The translations under genes were made by a program, and so were the position numbers. This document shows, in pieces, positions 1 to 7,567 of a DNA stretch of 8,126 bases (within the stretch, counting starts at the first letter, position 1; each line of letters starts with the position of its first letter). The DNA lies in assembly GCA_003662535.1 (NCBI GenBank), contig QMYG01000022.1, positions 1-8,126 of the forward strand. The letters run 5' to 3'. Source of the stretch: Candidatus Bathyarchaeota archaeon. Its GTDB lineage: Archaea; Thermoproteota; Bathyarchaeia; EX4484-135; B24-G1. The notes below the pieces were generated by a model. That model saw only the letters and a list, made by a program, of their open reading frames with translations. It did not search any database and had not been told where the DNA came from.

Positions 1-1
1 A

Positions 2-600
<599 letters not shown>

Positions 601-628
601 GAAGCAGATTCGCAAACCTATCCGGAGC

Positions 629-1018
629 TTAAGTACCCAACAGTTTCCTCACATCGCTTATGTATTCTTTTGCCTTCTCTATCAGAGGTCTATGCTCTAT
701 CTCCTCATATATTAGTCCGTAGAAGCATTCTCCACGAAGTCTACTTCTCACATCAATGAAGTATGAGGCCTTCTCCTCGGCAGCATCCTTAGGCAGTCCA
801 GCCTTAATGAATGCCTCAGTAACGAACTCCCTCCAGTAAACCCCCTTAGGCGGGTTCGTCCTGCCGAGGAATTTCTCCGTTAATGCCATAGTTGCGGTTT
901 TAACGGAGGCCCATATTTTCTCGGCTGCATCATAGTAGTCGTGCTCGGCAAATAACTTCATGCCGAGCCTGTAATATTCATCGGCCATTTCTAGGTATTT
1001 CTCGACTTCGCTCTTCAT
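629..1018 (-). CDS. PaREP1/HEPN-like small helical protein
   Basis: This is a small, highly charged, all-helical cytosolic protein of 129 residues. The N-terminal pattern (ADEYYRLGMKLFAEHDYYDAAEKIWASVKTA, residues 12-42) resembles the PaREP1 family of thermophilic archaea, which belongs to the HEPN-type four-helix class often found in toxin-antitoxin or nucleotidyltransferase pairs. The stretch RSRLRGECFYG (91-101) sits where HEPN proteins usually carry the RNase motif Rx4-6H, but no histidine is visible there, so nuclease activity cannot be claimed. No partner nucleotidyltransferase or antitoxin gene is adjacent. I chose the ATG at 1016-1018. An in-frame TTG at 1028-1030 would add four residues and sits about 27 nt from a TATA-like box, so a leaderless TTG start is a real alternative. 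The protein is cytosolic by appearance, with no signal peptide or membrane segment. Function is unknown. Confidence 0.7.
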   Translation of the reverse strand: MKSEVEKYLEMADEYYRLGMKLFAEHDYYDAAEKIWASVKTATMALTEKFLGRTNPPKGVYWREFVTEAFIKAGLPKDAAEEKASYFIDVRSRLRGECFYGLIYEEIEHRPLIEKAKEYISDVRKLLGT

Positions 1019-1051
1019 GTCGACAATCAAGATTAATAATTGCGGTATGTG

Positions 1052-1063
1052 ATTTAGTTTTAT
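1052..1063 (-). promoter_or_regulatory. Candidate TATA box for the PaREP1-like gene
   Basis: Read on the minus strand this is ATAAAACTAAAT, an A/T-rich archaeal TATA-like element. Its centre lies about 27 nt upstream of the TTG at 1030 and about 39 nt upstream of the ATG at 1018. No Shine-Dalgarno sequence precedes either start, which fits a leaderless or short-leader transcript. Confidence 0.35.
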
Positions 1064-1092
1064 CGTCGAGTAGGCTGCTTATCTGCCTAACA

Positions 1093-1099
1093 CTTAAAT
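1093..1099 (+). promoter_or_regulatory. Candidate TATA box for valS
   Basis: CTTAAAT is the best TATA-like element in the 115-bp divergent gap upstream of valS. It would place the transcript start near 1120 and leave a leader of roughly 25 nt. There is only a weak purine run (AAAAGGGAT) before the ATG. The rest of the gap shows no ORF or repeat. Confidence 0.4.
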
Positions 1100-1145
1100 C
1101 GCTGTGTTCTCTACAAACATGAGACGGTAGTAAAAGGGATTAGCC

Positions 1146-3590
1146 ATGATTGAAAAGCTCCCGAAGGAGTTCGACATACACGAGATAGAGAAGAAGTGGC
1201 AGAAGTGGTGGATGGAGCAGGAAATCTACCGCTTCGACAGGGAAGACAAGGAAAGACCAACATACTGCATAGACACGCCACCACCCTACCCCTCAGGAGA
1301 CTTCCACATGGGAAACGTCCTAAACTGGACATACTTCGACATAGTAGCCAGATACAAGCGGATGAAAGGCTACAACGTCTGCTTCCCGCAAGGCTGGGAC
1401 TGCCATGGACTACCAACGGAGGTCCGTGTCGAGAAGGAATACGGAATAGACAGGACGAAGGTTCCTCCAGATGAGTTCAGGAAGCTCTGCGTAGACTTCG
1501 TGAAACGCTACATCAAGGTCATGAAGGAGGCCATCATACGGCTAGGCTGCTCCATAGACTGGAGCCTAGAATACGAAACGATGGACCCGGACTACTGGCG
1601 TAGGACGCAGCTGTCTTTTGTTCTGCTTTACGAGAAGGGCTTCATTTATCGGGGCACCCACCCTGTGAACTGGTGTCCTCGTTGCGAGACTGCGATTGCG
1701 GATGCTGAGGTTGAGCATGTCAGCCGTGTGGGCACGCTTCACTACATAAAGTTTGCACTGAAGCAGGGGGGGCATATACCAATAGCGACGACAAGGCCCG
1801 AGCTGATTCCTGCCTGTGTGGCTGTGGCTGTTCACCCCGAGGATGAACGCTACAAGAAGCTCGTCGGCGCTGAGGTCGTCGTGCCGATAGTGAACAGGAC
1901 TGTGCGCATAATCGAGGATAGGGACGTAGACCCAAAGTTCGGGACAGGAGCAGTCATGATATGCACCTACGGGGACAAAGCAGACGTGAAGAGTGTGGCT
2001 AGGCACGGCCTTCCAGTCATTCAAATCATTGATAAGAAGGGCCGAATGACTGAGAGGGCTGGAAAGTATGCTGGCATGACGATAATGGAGGCAAGAAAAG
2101 CGATAGTTGAGGATTTGAAGGCGATGGGGATTCTCTACAAGTCTGAGCAGATACCGCAGGAGGTCGGCGTCTGCTGGAGGTGCGGAACCCCAGTAGAAAT
2201 CCTCGAGGAGAAGCAGTGGTTCATGAAGACCATGGTTCTTGCTGACGAGGTTGAGCGTAAAGCCCACGAGATTAAGTGGTACCCGGAGCACATGAAGTGG
2301 AGGCTCATAAACTGGGCGAAGTCCCTAGACTGGGACTGGGTTATCTCTAGGCAACGCATCTTCGCCACACCGATTCCAGTCTGGTATTGCGAGCGGTGCG
2401 GGGAAACCATAGTCGCCAAGCCTGAATGGCTCCCCATAGACCCGAGGCTTGAACCCCCCAAGCTGGACAAGTGCCCCAAGTGCGGCCACGACAAGTTTGT
2501 GCCCGACGGCGACGTGCTGGACACATGGTTCGACTCATCCATAACTTGTGCGGTTCATGCGGGCTGGCCTGACAACATGGATTGGAGGCTCTTCCCCGCA
2601 GACCTGCACCCCTCAGGCTCAGACATCATAAGGACGTGGGCCTACTACCTCATGGTTCGCCATCTAGCCCTCTTCGGGGAGAAGCCGTATAAGGCGTGCC
2701 TGATAAACGGGATGGTCTTAGGCACGGACGGCCGAATGATGAGCAAGTCGCTAGGAAACTACGTGGCAGCCCAAGAAGTCCTAGACAAGTACGGTGCAGA
2801 CGCAACGAGGCAGTGGGCGGCTGCCGGCGGAGCAACAGGCTCAGACATACCCTTCAGGTGGTCTGACACGGAGTATGGCTGGAGATTCCTCAGGAAGCTC
2901 TGGAATGCGGCTAGGTTTGTGAGCCTCCAGCTGCAAGACTACACACCCGAGAAGGTTCCACTCCAGCCGATAGACAGGTGGCTACTCGCAAAACTAGAAG
3001 ACGTTACCAAGCGTGTTACCGACGCTTTAGAGAGAAACGCCTTCAATATTGCCCTAGACACGCTTAGAAACTTCACTTGGCACGTTTTCTGCGACAATTA
3101 TATCGAGATTGTGAAGCACAGGCTCTATCAGCCCGATGTTTATGGTGAGGAGGGAAAGAAATCCGCACAATACACGCTTTACACTGCCCTGTTTAGGATA
3201 GTTCAGCTGTTGGCGCCTTTCTGTCCGCATATAACCGAGGAAATCTACCAGAGGATGTATGCTGAGGAGATGGGCTTTAAGAGCATACACGTGAGTAGGT
3301 GGCCGACGCCAGGCCCCGTAGACGAGGAAGCCCTAGCCTCAGGGGACTTAGCGGTGGCTGTGATTTCAGCGATAAGGAGGGAAAAGGCTAGTAGGCGTCT
3401 ACCACTAAACGCCGTAATAAGCAGAGCCAGAGTCTACGCCGCAAACGAGGAGAACGCAGAGAAGCTGCGGCTGTTCCATCAGGACATATGTGGCACCTGT
3501 AAGGTAGACAAGCTAGACATACTTCCCACATCTGGGGAGGGAGCCGAGGTAGAGGGCTACCCAGAAATACACGTGGAGATAGAGGCCTAA
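1146..3590 (+). CDS. valS: Valine--tRNA ligase (ValRS)
   Basis: This class I aminoacyl-tRNA synthetase charges tRNA-Val with valine in the cytosol and hydrolyses mischarged Thr-tRNA through its CP1 editing domain. The 814-residue protein looks complete and has the short archaeal length. Residues 45-57 carry the HIGH-type signature as PPPYPSGDFHMGN. The editing domain follows from about residue 190, with ATTRPELIPACVAV at 214-227. WVISRQR is at 398-404, DTWFDSS at 459-465, and the KMSKS loop reads MMSKS at 531-535. CxxC pairs at C177/C180, C343/C346, C415/C418 and C443/C446 suggest bound zinc. The C-terminal anticodon-binding helical domain runs from about residue 608. The ATG at 1146 gives the expected N-terminus (LPKEFDIHEIEKKWQKWW). 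The stop codon is only 4 bp from the stop of the convergent Roadblock gene, so the two transcripts must overlap at their 3' ends. Confidence 0.97.
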   Translation: MIEKLPKEFDIHEIEKKWQKWWMEQEIYRFDREDKERPTYCIDTPPPYPSGDFHMGNVLNWTYFDIVARYKRMKGYNVCFPQGWDCHGLPTEVRVEKEYGIDRTKVPPDEFRKLCVDFVKRYIKVMKEAIIRLGCSIDWSLEYETMDPDYWRRTQLSFVLLYEKGFIYRGTHPVNWCPRCETAIADAEVEHVSRVGTLHYIKFALKQGGHIPIATTRPELIPACVAVAVHPEDERYKKLVGAEVVVPIVNRTVRIIEDRDVDPKFGTGAVMICTYGDKADVKSVARHGLPVIQIIDKKGRMTERAGKYAGMTIMEARKAIVEDLKAMGILYKSEQIPQEVGVCWRCGTPVEILEEKQWFMKTMVLADEVERKAHEIKWYPEHMKWRLINWAKSLDWDWVISRQRIFATPIPVWYCERCGETIVAKPEWLPIDPRLEPPKLDKCPKCGHDKFVPDGDVLDTWFDSSITCAVHAGWPDNMDWRLFPADLHPSGSDIIRTWAYYLMVRHLALFGEKPYKACLINGMVLGTDGRMMSKSLGNYVAAQEVLDKYGADATRQWAAAGGATGSDIPFRWSDTEYGWRFLRKLWNAARFVSLQLQDYTPEKVPLQPIDRWLLAKLEDVTKRVTDALERNAFNIALDTLRNFTWHVFCDNYIEIVKHRLYQPDVYGEEGKKSAQYTLYTALFRIVQLLAPFCPHITEEIYQRMYAEEMGFKSIHVSRWPTPGPVDEEALASGDLAVAVISAIRREKASRRLPLNAVISRARVYAANEENAEKLRLFHQDICGTCKVDKLDILPTSGEGAEVEGYPEIHVEIEA

Positions 3591-3594
3591 CAGT

Positions 3595-3981
3595 CTACCC
3601 AATCATTTCCGCTACGTCCCGAGCCGCCCTGCTAGCCTCTAAGTAGATGAGGCCCAGCCTGTCCTTCTCGCCTTTTCTGGCCAGAACCATGAGGATGGCG
3701 TCTGGCCCGGCATCCATAATTATTGTGTATCCCTGCTTACCCATGATAATCTGCCTTTCAAAGACGCCCTTCTTCATGTCTTTTACGATTTTCTCTCCTA
3801 TGCTGAGGAGTGAAGCGCACATAGCGGCTATATCCTCGTCGGAGAGCGTTATCATTCCCGGAGGGAGAAGATTGACCAGCATGAACCCGTCTGAAGAAAT
3901 TAGGGCGCAGCCCTCTATTTCGGGGCTGACCTTTATGAGTTGCATCAGCCTTTCCCTAATGGCCTCTATTCTTGAGGCCAA
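3595..3981 (-). CDS. Roadblock/LC7 domain protein A
   Basis: This 128-residue protein consists of a single Roadblock/LC7 domain. The family has an alpha/beta fold that dimerises and in other organisms binds or regulates small GTPases such as MglA or Rag types; in archaea the role is largely unknown. Visible landmarks are an N-terminal helix (IEAIRERLMQLI), the first strand IEGCALISSDGF (residues 22-33), the helix DIAAMCASLLSIGEKIV, the strand pair around QGYTIIMDAG, and a C-terminal helix EASRAARDVAEMIG. It is clearly a paralogue of the protein at 5376-5750, and the two bracket aRF1 on the same strand. The start is TTG at 3979-3981, because an in-frame TAG lies two codons upstream. A TATA box about 38 nt upstream supports a short leader. 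No GTPase gene is visible in the window. Confidence 0.88.
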   Translation of the reverse strand: MASRIEAIRERLMQLIKVSPEIEGCALISSDGFMLVNLLPPGMITLSDEDIAAMCASLLSIGEKIVKDMKKGVFERQIIMGKQGYTIIMDAGPDAILMVLARKGEKDRLGLIYLEASRAARDVAEMIG

Positions 3982-4014
3982 ATCCTAGCACCTAATGCAG
4001 AGGGGTAGTTGCGG

Positions 4015-4023
4015 AAATATAAG
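4015..4023 (-). promoter_or_regulatory. TATA box for Roadblock protein A
   Basis: The minus strand reads CTTATATTT in the 78-bp gap between the aRF1 stop and the Roadblock A start. Its centre is about 38 nt from the TTG start, which predicts transcription from near 3992 with a leader of about 11 nt. Roadblock A may therefore be transcribed independently of aRF1. Confidence 0.5.
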
Positions 4024-4059
4024 ATTTTTCGCCCTTTCTCGGGCTTAACGGGCATGAAA

Positions 4060-5313
4060 TTACTGCAACTTGTATCTAAGTATCGCAGCAACACCACCGA
4101 AAGACTTCAGCAGCATCTGGCCTTCCTCGGTCTCCAGAGAAATTATCTCCACCTCGGCGCCGGTCTGCTCCCCAAGATTTGCCAAGTGCTCTATGAAGTC
4201 CTCGACACGCTCTATACGCAGGGCTGTGGAGCCGCAGGAGGGGCAGGGCTTCCCGTATAGCTCGTCCTCTAAGTCTTCAAGCTCCTTGCTCTTCAGAGTC
4301 CTCTGCTCCTCGTACCCGCAGGAGCTGCACTTTATAAAGACACGAACCAAGTCTACCCCCTCGGAGATTAGCAGCTTCTTCACGTTCGCCATTTCTAGGC
4401 TCTTTAGGACTTCGTTCACGCCGTAGGTTGCTAGCCCCGTGTCTCTGCTGATGTGGTAGAGGAACTCCTGCATGAGCTTCTTCTCCTCGACGTAGCGAAC
4501 CTTCCTTATTATCTCTGGGGCCTTGTCTACCACTTCCTCCACACCCTGCTCCTCCGTGTAAGCCACATCCAAGACGGCGACAACCTTATCCCTCAGCTCG
4601 TAGTGCAGGTAGTCTCCCTTCAGGAAGTCGTGCTTCGTTGGGCCTGGGCCAGCGACTATGATGCCCTTCAGGTCTGGAACTGACAGGAAGATTTCCTCAG
4701 CGTGCTTCCCGATCCTTCTAAAGAAGCCGATAATCTTAGCCTCCCTTATCCTCTTGAACCTCTGTGCAGACATTCCCCCAGCCCTGTGCTTGCTCGGGAC
4801 GTCTGAGGTTATTTTCCTCATTATTTTCAGTCTCTTCCCTCTGAGTATTGCGTAGGTTGCTGAGCTTGCGTCTAAGACTAGAATGCCGTAGGACTCCCTA
4901 ACCCTGAGCAGTTCCATTAGAGGCTCTATGTGGAAGCGTGAGTCGCACCTGTAGAGGTATATGTCCAAAGGTTCGGGTGGAATCACCACGTAGGTTTCAA
5001 GCTTCTCGCTCCCAGGCCCGTTCTGGGGGATAGCCCCAGCAAATATGGCTAGGCCCGTCTCTGGAACCTGCTTAAAGAGCTTAAGCCTGCTCATGACACG
5101 GGTGATGGCGTCCTGAACGTTCTTCCTCGTAACGTCGGACTTTATGTTTGATGCCGTTCCATACTCCTGCCTAAGCATGTTCATGACTTCGCTGATTTGC
5201 CTCCCGGGAGGCACGTAGAGTGTTACGAGTTCTGTCCCCCTCCCCTCTTTGGAGGCCAGTATCTCCAGCGTCTTTCTAAGCCTGAACTCGTTGAGGGATT
5301 CGCTTCGTGGCAT
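4060..5313 (-). CDS. prf1: Peptide chain release factor aRF1 with GGM in place of GGQ
   Basis: This archaeal class I release factor reads all three stop codons in the ribosomal A site and triggers release of the finished peptide. The length of 417 residues is normal. The N domain has the GTELVTLYVPPG loop (26-37), the decoding motif TASNIKS (NIKS at 56-59) and YRCDSRF (YxCxxxF, 121-127). The middle domain has KHRAGGMSAQRFKRIRE (175-191), where family members have GGQ: the catalytic Gln is Met181 (codon ATG, plus-strand 4771-4773). The C domain includes the archaeal zinc ribbon with CSSC (329-332) and CPSC (357-360). NIKS and YxCxxxF rule out Pelota/Dom34 and Vms1-like relatives. The start is an ATG with a strong TATA box about 42 nt upstream. 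The loss of Gln also removes the residue that Mtq2-Trm112 methylates in other organisms. Identity as aRF1 is very secure; normal activity is unproven. Confidence 0.95.
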   Translation of the reverse strand: MPRSESLNEFRLRKTLEILASKEGRGTELVTLYVPPGRQISEVMNMLRQEYGTASNIKSDVTRKNVQDAITRVMSRLKLFKQVPETGLAIFAGAIPQNGPGSEKLETYVVIPPEPLDIYLYRCDSRFHIEPLMELLRVRESYGILVLDASSATYAILRGKRLKIMRKITSDVPSKHRAGGMSAQRFKRIREAKIIGFFRRIGKHAEEIFLSVPDLKGIIVAGPGPTKHDFLKGDYLHYELRDKVVAVLDVAYTEEQGVEEVVDKAPEIIRKVRYVEEKKLMQEFLYHISRDTGLATYGVNEVLKSLEMANVKKLLISEGVDLVRVFIKCSSCGYEEQRTLKSKELEDLEDELYGKPCPSCGSTALRIERVEDFIEHLANLGEQTGAEVEIISLETEEGQMLLKSFGGVAAILRYKLQ

Positions 5314-5350
5314 ACGGAAAAACGCACCAGAATTTATGGCATAGAGGCGT

Positions 5351-5360
5351 TATATTTAAA
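5351..5360 (-). promoter_or_regulatory. TATA box for aRF1
   Basis: The minus strand reads TTTAAATATA, preceded by CC (a possible BRE), in the 62-bp gap between the Roadblock B stop and the aRF1 start. The centre is about 42 nt from the ATG, predicting a leader of about 15 nt. It is one of the clearest archaeal TATA boxes in the window. Confidence 0.6.
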
Positions 5361-5375
5361 GGATTCCCTGCCAAA

Positions 5376-5750
5376 TCAGCCGAGAATCTCGGCCAATTCA
5401 CGGGCAACCTTCTTAGCTTCCATATAAACCAAGCCGAGCAGGGCGTCCCTCTCGGTGAGAGTAACTAGGACTGAGTTCCGCCCAGCGGACATAATTATCG
5501 TATAGCCCTCGCTGCCCTTCACTATCTGCATGTCGAACTCCCCACGATTCAGTTCACGGTTAATTTGCTTCGCAACGCTGAGTGCGGCTACGCACATCGC
5601 TGAAACCTTCTCTGTTGGTATGTCCAGTGGGAGGAAGCTAGATATTGGGAGGCCCTCGACTGTGATTACGGCGCAGCCTTCCACTCCCTTAGTAGACCTG
5701 AGCCTCTCCAGCTTTCTGTCTATTACTTGGCTTTTGAGGGACACACGCAC
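5376..5750 (-). CDS. Roadblock/LC7 domain protein B
   Basis: This is a second single-domain Roadblock/LC7 protein, of 124 residues. It shares the whole pattern of its paralogue at 3595-3981: a VEGCAVIT first strand (23-30), VSAMCVAALSVAKQI, a GSEGYTIIMSAG hairpin, LLGLVYMEA, and a closing helix ARELAEILG. Family members dimerise and commonly act as partners of small Ras-like GTPases; the specific partner here is unknown. The start is GTG at 5748-5750; the upstream ATG at 5756-5758 is out of frame. The palindromic TATA element lies about 29 nt upstream, so the mRNA is probably leaderless. It is upstream of aRF1 on the same strand, but aRF1 has its own TATA box, so co-transcription is possible rather than required. 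Confidence 0.88.
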   Translation of the reverse strand: MRVSLKSQVIDRKLERLRSTKGVEGCAVITVEGLPISSFLPLDIPTEKVSAMCVAALSVAKQINRELNRGEFDMQIVKGSEGYTIIMSAGRNSVLVTLTERDALLGLVYMEAKKVARELAEILG

Positions 5751-5771
5751 ACCAACATTGATGTCGTGAAT

Positions 5772-5787
5772 ACCTAAATATTTAGGT
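5772..5787. promoter_or_regulatory. Perfect 16-bp palindrome overlapping a TATA box in a divergent promoter
   Basis: ACCTAAATATTTAGGT is exactly self-complementary over 16 bp. Its A/T core matches an archaeal TATA box and is correctly spaced (about 29 nt) for the leaderless GTG start of Roadblock B on the minus strand. Because it is symmetric it could also be a dimer-binding operator, or it could direct TBP in both directions. The plus-strand gene has a separate TATA-like element closer to its start. Confidence 0.55.
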
Positions 5788-5806
5788 TGCGAAGGGAAGG
5801 ATTCAG

Positions 5807-5816
5807 CTTTAATAAT
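5807..5816 (+). promoter_or_regulatory. Candidate TATA box for the oxidoreductase-pyrH unit
   Basis: CTTTAATAAT is a TATA-like element whose centre lies about 27 nt before 5839. It predicts a transcript beginning close to the in-frame TTG (5833), GTG (5839) and ATG (5845) candidates, so the mRNA is leaderless or nearly so. Confidence 0.45.
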
Positions 5817-5844
5817 TTGCAGGCGTTAAGAGTTGGCTGTGGGA

Positions 5845-6861
5845 ATGCTGATGGATTCCATAGGCGTGGTAATTTATGGTGTTGGCGCCATCGGAAGCCA
5901 GATAGCTAGGCTCCTCCTCGAGCGTGGCTACCGCATCGTGGGCGCAGTAGACGTAGACGAGAGGAAGGTCGAGAGAGACTTGGGCGAACTCGTCGGCGTG
6001 GGCAGAATAGGCGTCTACGTCAAACGTGATATTGATGAGGCCCTCTCCGAAGCAGAGGCAAGGGTGGCCGTCCATTGCACGTCCTCTCTCCTAAGCCAAG
6101 TCTACCAACAAATACTCGAACTCGTCGGGCACGGGCTGAACGTGATTTCCACCTGCGAGGAGCTGGCTTACCCGCACATAGTGGATGCGGAACTGGCGGA
6201 AAGAATCGATTCAGCCGCAAAGGATAGGGGCGTCAGGGTGCTTGGGACTGGCGTGAACCCCGGCTTCATGATGGACACGCTCGTTCTGACCCTGACCGCT
6301 GTCTGCCAGAAGGTCAGCCGAGTCTACGCCGCAAGGGTAATAGATGCCTCTAGGAGGCGTCTACCCTTTCAGAGGAAGATTGGCGTTGGCCTAGACCCGC
6401 AGAGCTTCGTGCAGAAGGTTCAGGCTGGCGGGATGGGCCACGTAGGCTTTAGGCAGTCCATCCACATGGTTGCGGACACACTCGGCTGGAACATAAGCGA
6501 GGTGAGGGAGGGCCTAGACCCCGTCATAGCTGAACAGCCCGTAGAATCTCACGGGGTTAGAGTAGACGCTGGGAGTGTCGCCGGAGTTAAGCAGTGGGCT
6601 GTAGGTGTTTCGGATGGGCGGGAGGTCATACGCCTAGAGATGCACGCCTACGTCGGCGCAGAAGACCACGACATCATACGCATAGACGCTGTTCCGCCAA
6701 TAAATTTGGAGATAAGGCCTGGCGTTCACGGGGACAAAGCCACAGCAGCCATGATAGTGAATACAATCCCGCTACTACTCGAGGCTCCCCCAGGCCTAAT
6801 CACGATGAACCGTCTACCTGCAATACCACACGCCGCAACAGCGTGGGGTGTTCGGCGATGA
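5845..6861 (+). CDS. 2,4-diaminopentanoate dehydrogenase / DapB-like NAD(P)-dependent oxidoreductase
   Basis: This soluble Rossmann-fold oxidoreductase of about 338 residues belongs to the group annotated as dihydrodipicolinate-reductase-like or 2,4-diaminopentanoate dehydrogenase. The first strand and dinucleotide loop read IGVVIYGVGAIGSQIARLL (GVGAIG at 12-17), with an acidic AVDVDE after the second strand. The conserved middle has GTGVNPGFMMD (about 124-134) and DASRRRLPFQRKIG, and the C-terminal part has HGDKATAAMIVNTIP. True DapB is shorter, about 270 residues, so lysine synthesis is not implied; the substrate is probably another amino or imino acid and is not predictable from sequence. 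TTG 5833, GTG 5839 and ATG 5851 are alternative starts. The TGA stop overlaps the pyrH ATG in ATGA, so the pair is translationally coupled. Family membership is secure; the reaction is not. Confidence 0.85.
   Translation: MLMDSIGVVIYGVGAIGSQIARLLLERGYRIVGAVDVDERKVERDLGELVGVGRIGVYVKRDIDEALSEAEARVAVHCTSSLLSQVYQQILELVGHGLNVISTCEELAYPHIVDAELAERIDSAAKDRGVRVLGTGVNPGFMMDTLVLTLTAVCQKVSRVYAARVIDASRRRLPFQRKIGVGLDPQSFVQKVQAGGMGHVGFRQSIHMVADTLGWNISEVREGLDPVIAEQPVESHGVRVDAGSVAGVKQWAVGVSDGREVIRLEMHAYVGAEDHDIIRIDAVPPINLEIRPGVHGDKATAAMIVNTIPLLLEAPPGLITMNRLPAIPHAATAWGVRR
6845..6850 (+). promoter_or_regulatory. Shine-Dalgarno-like site for pyrH
   Basis: GGGGTG lies 7 nt before the pyrH ATG and partly matches the archaeal anti-SD complement GGAGGTGA. 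It is the clearest SD-like site in the window, as expected for an internal operon gene when first genes are leaderless. It supports the ATG at 6858. Confidence 0.4.
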
Positions 6862-7565
6862 AAGAAACGGTCGTGGTGAAGGTCGGGGGGCACCTCCTCT
6901 ACGAGATGGTGCAGGGAAAGCTGCGGACAATGCGGATAAGAGAGTATGCCGAGGTTTTCAGGCAGGCGGCTGGGCAGGAGCTACGCCTGATAATAGTTGT
7001 TGGTGGGGGTGCGCCAGCCAGAATCTACATAGACGCAGCGAGGGGTCTGGGTGCAAGCGAGGCCCTCTGCGACCAGATAGGCATACTCATAACACGCCTA
7101 AACGCTTGGCTCATGCTGGTAGCACTAGGAGAACAAGCCTACCCTCACATCCCAGCAAGCCTGCAGGAACTCCTAGACGCCGTAAGCACGGACAGGCTTG
7201 TGGTCATGGGGGGACTGCAGCCTGGCCAATCCACAGACGCAGTTGCGGCTATAGCAGCCGAGCTTTCAGGCGCAAGGCTCATGGTCAAGGCGACAGACGT
7301 AGACGGAATATACACAGCAGACCCGAAAACCCACCCAGAAGCCGAGAAAATCGAGGAGGCCTCCTACGAGGAAATCCTAGAGGTTCTGTGGCGTGGAAGG
7401 ATAGAGGCTGGAAGATACGCCCTACTAGACCCAGTCGCACTGAGAATCCTAGAGCGCTCACGCATCCCCCTCCGTGTCATAGACGGAACGAACCCGCAAA
7501 ACCTAGCCAAAGCCCTAGCGGGACAGCCAATAGGAACCCTAGTCAGGCCGAACCAAGAAGCGTGA
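6858..7565 (+). CDS. pyrH: Uridylate (UMP) kinase, archaeal type
   Basis: This amino-acid-kinase-fold enzyme phosphorylates UMP to UDP with ATP in the cytosol, the step that feeds UTP and CTP synthesis. The 235-residue protein has the expected length. The N-terminal phosphate loop is KVGGHLL (8-14), followed by VVGGGAPAR (47-55), an IGILITRLNAWL helix (74-85), GGLQPGQSTDAVAA (118-131), the nucleotide-binding ATDVDGIYTADPK (145-157), and an AGRYALLDPVALRILERSRI segment typical of crenarchaeal-type UMP kinases. The residue after the first GG is His rather than the common Ser, but this position varies in crenarchaeal enzymes. It overlaps the preceding oxidoreductase by 4 bp (ATGA). The TATA box of the downstream tRNA gene begins 2 bp after its stop. 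Confidence 0.93.
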   Translation: MKETVVVKVGGHLLYEMVQGKLRTMRIREYAEVFRQAAGQELRLIIVVGGGAPARIYIDAARGLGASEALCDQIGILITRLNAWLMLVALGEQAYPHIPASLQELLDAVSTDRLVVMGGLQPGQSTDAVAAIAAELSGARLMVKATDVDGIYTADPKTHPEAEKIEEASYEEILEVLWRGRIEAGRYALLDPVALRILERSRIPLRVIDGTNPQNLAKALAGQPIGTLVRPNQEA

Positions 7566-7567
7566 AG

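Noticed and set aside
1566..2291. Long open frame on the strand opposite valS
   Set aside because: It lies wholly inside a well-conserved valS region and its translation matches no recognisable fold or motif.
4031..4044. Small inverted repeat GCCC...GGGC as a terminator for aRF1
   Set aside because: The stem is only 4 bp and no T tract follows on the minus strand, so it is not a convincing terminator.
6885..6890. His instead of Ser after the first GG in UMP kinase
   Set aside because: This position varies in crenarchaeal-type UMP kinases, and the remaining nucleotide- and substrate-binding motifs are intact.
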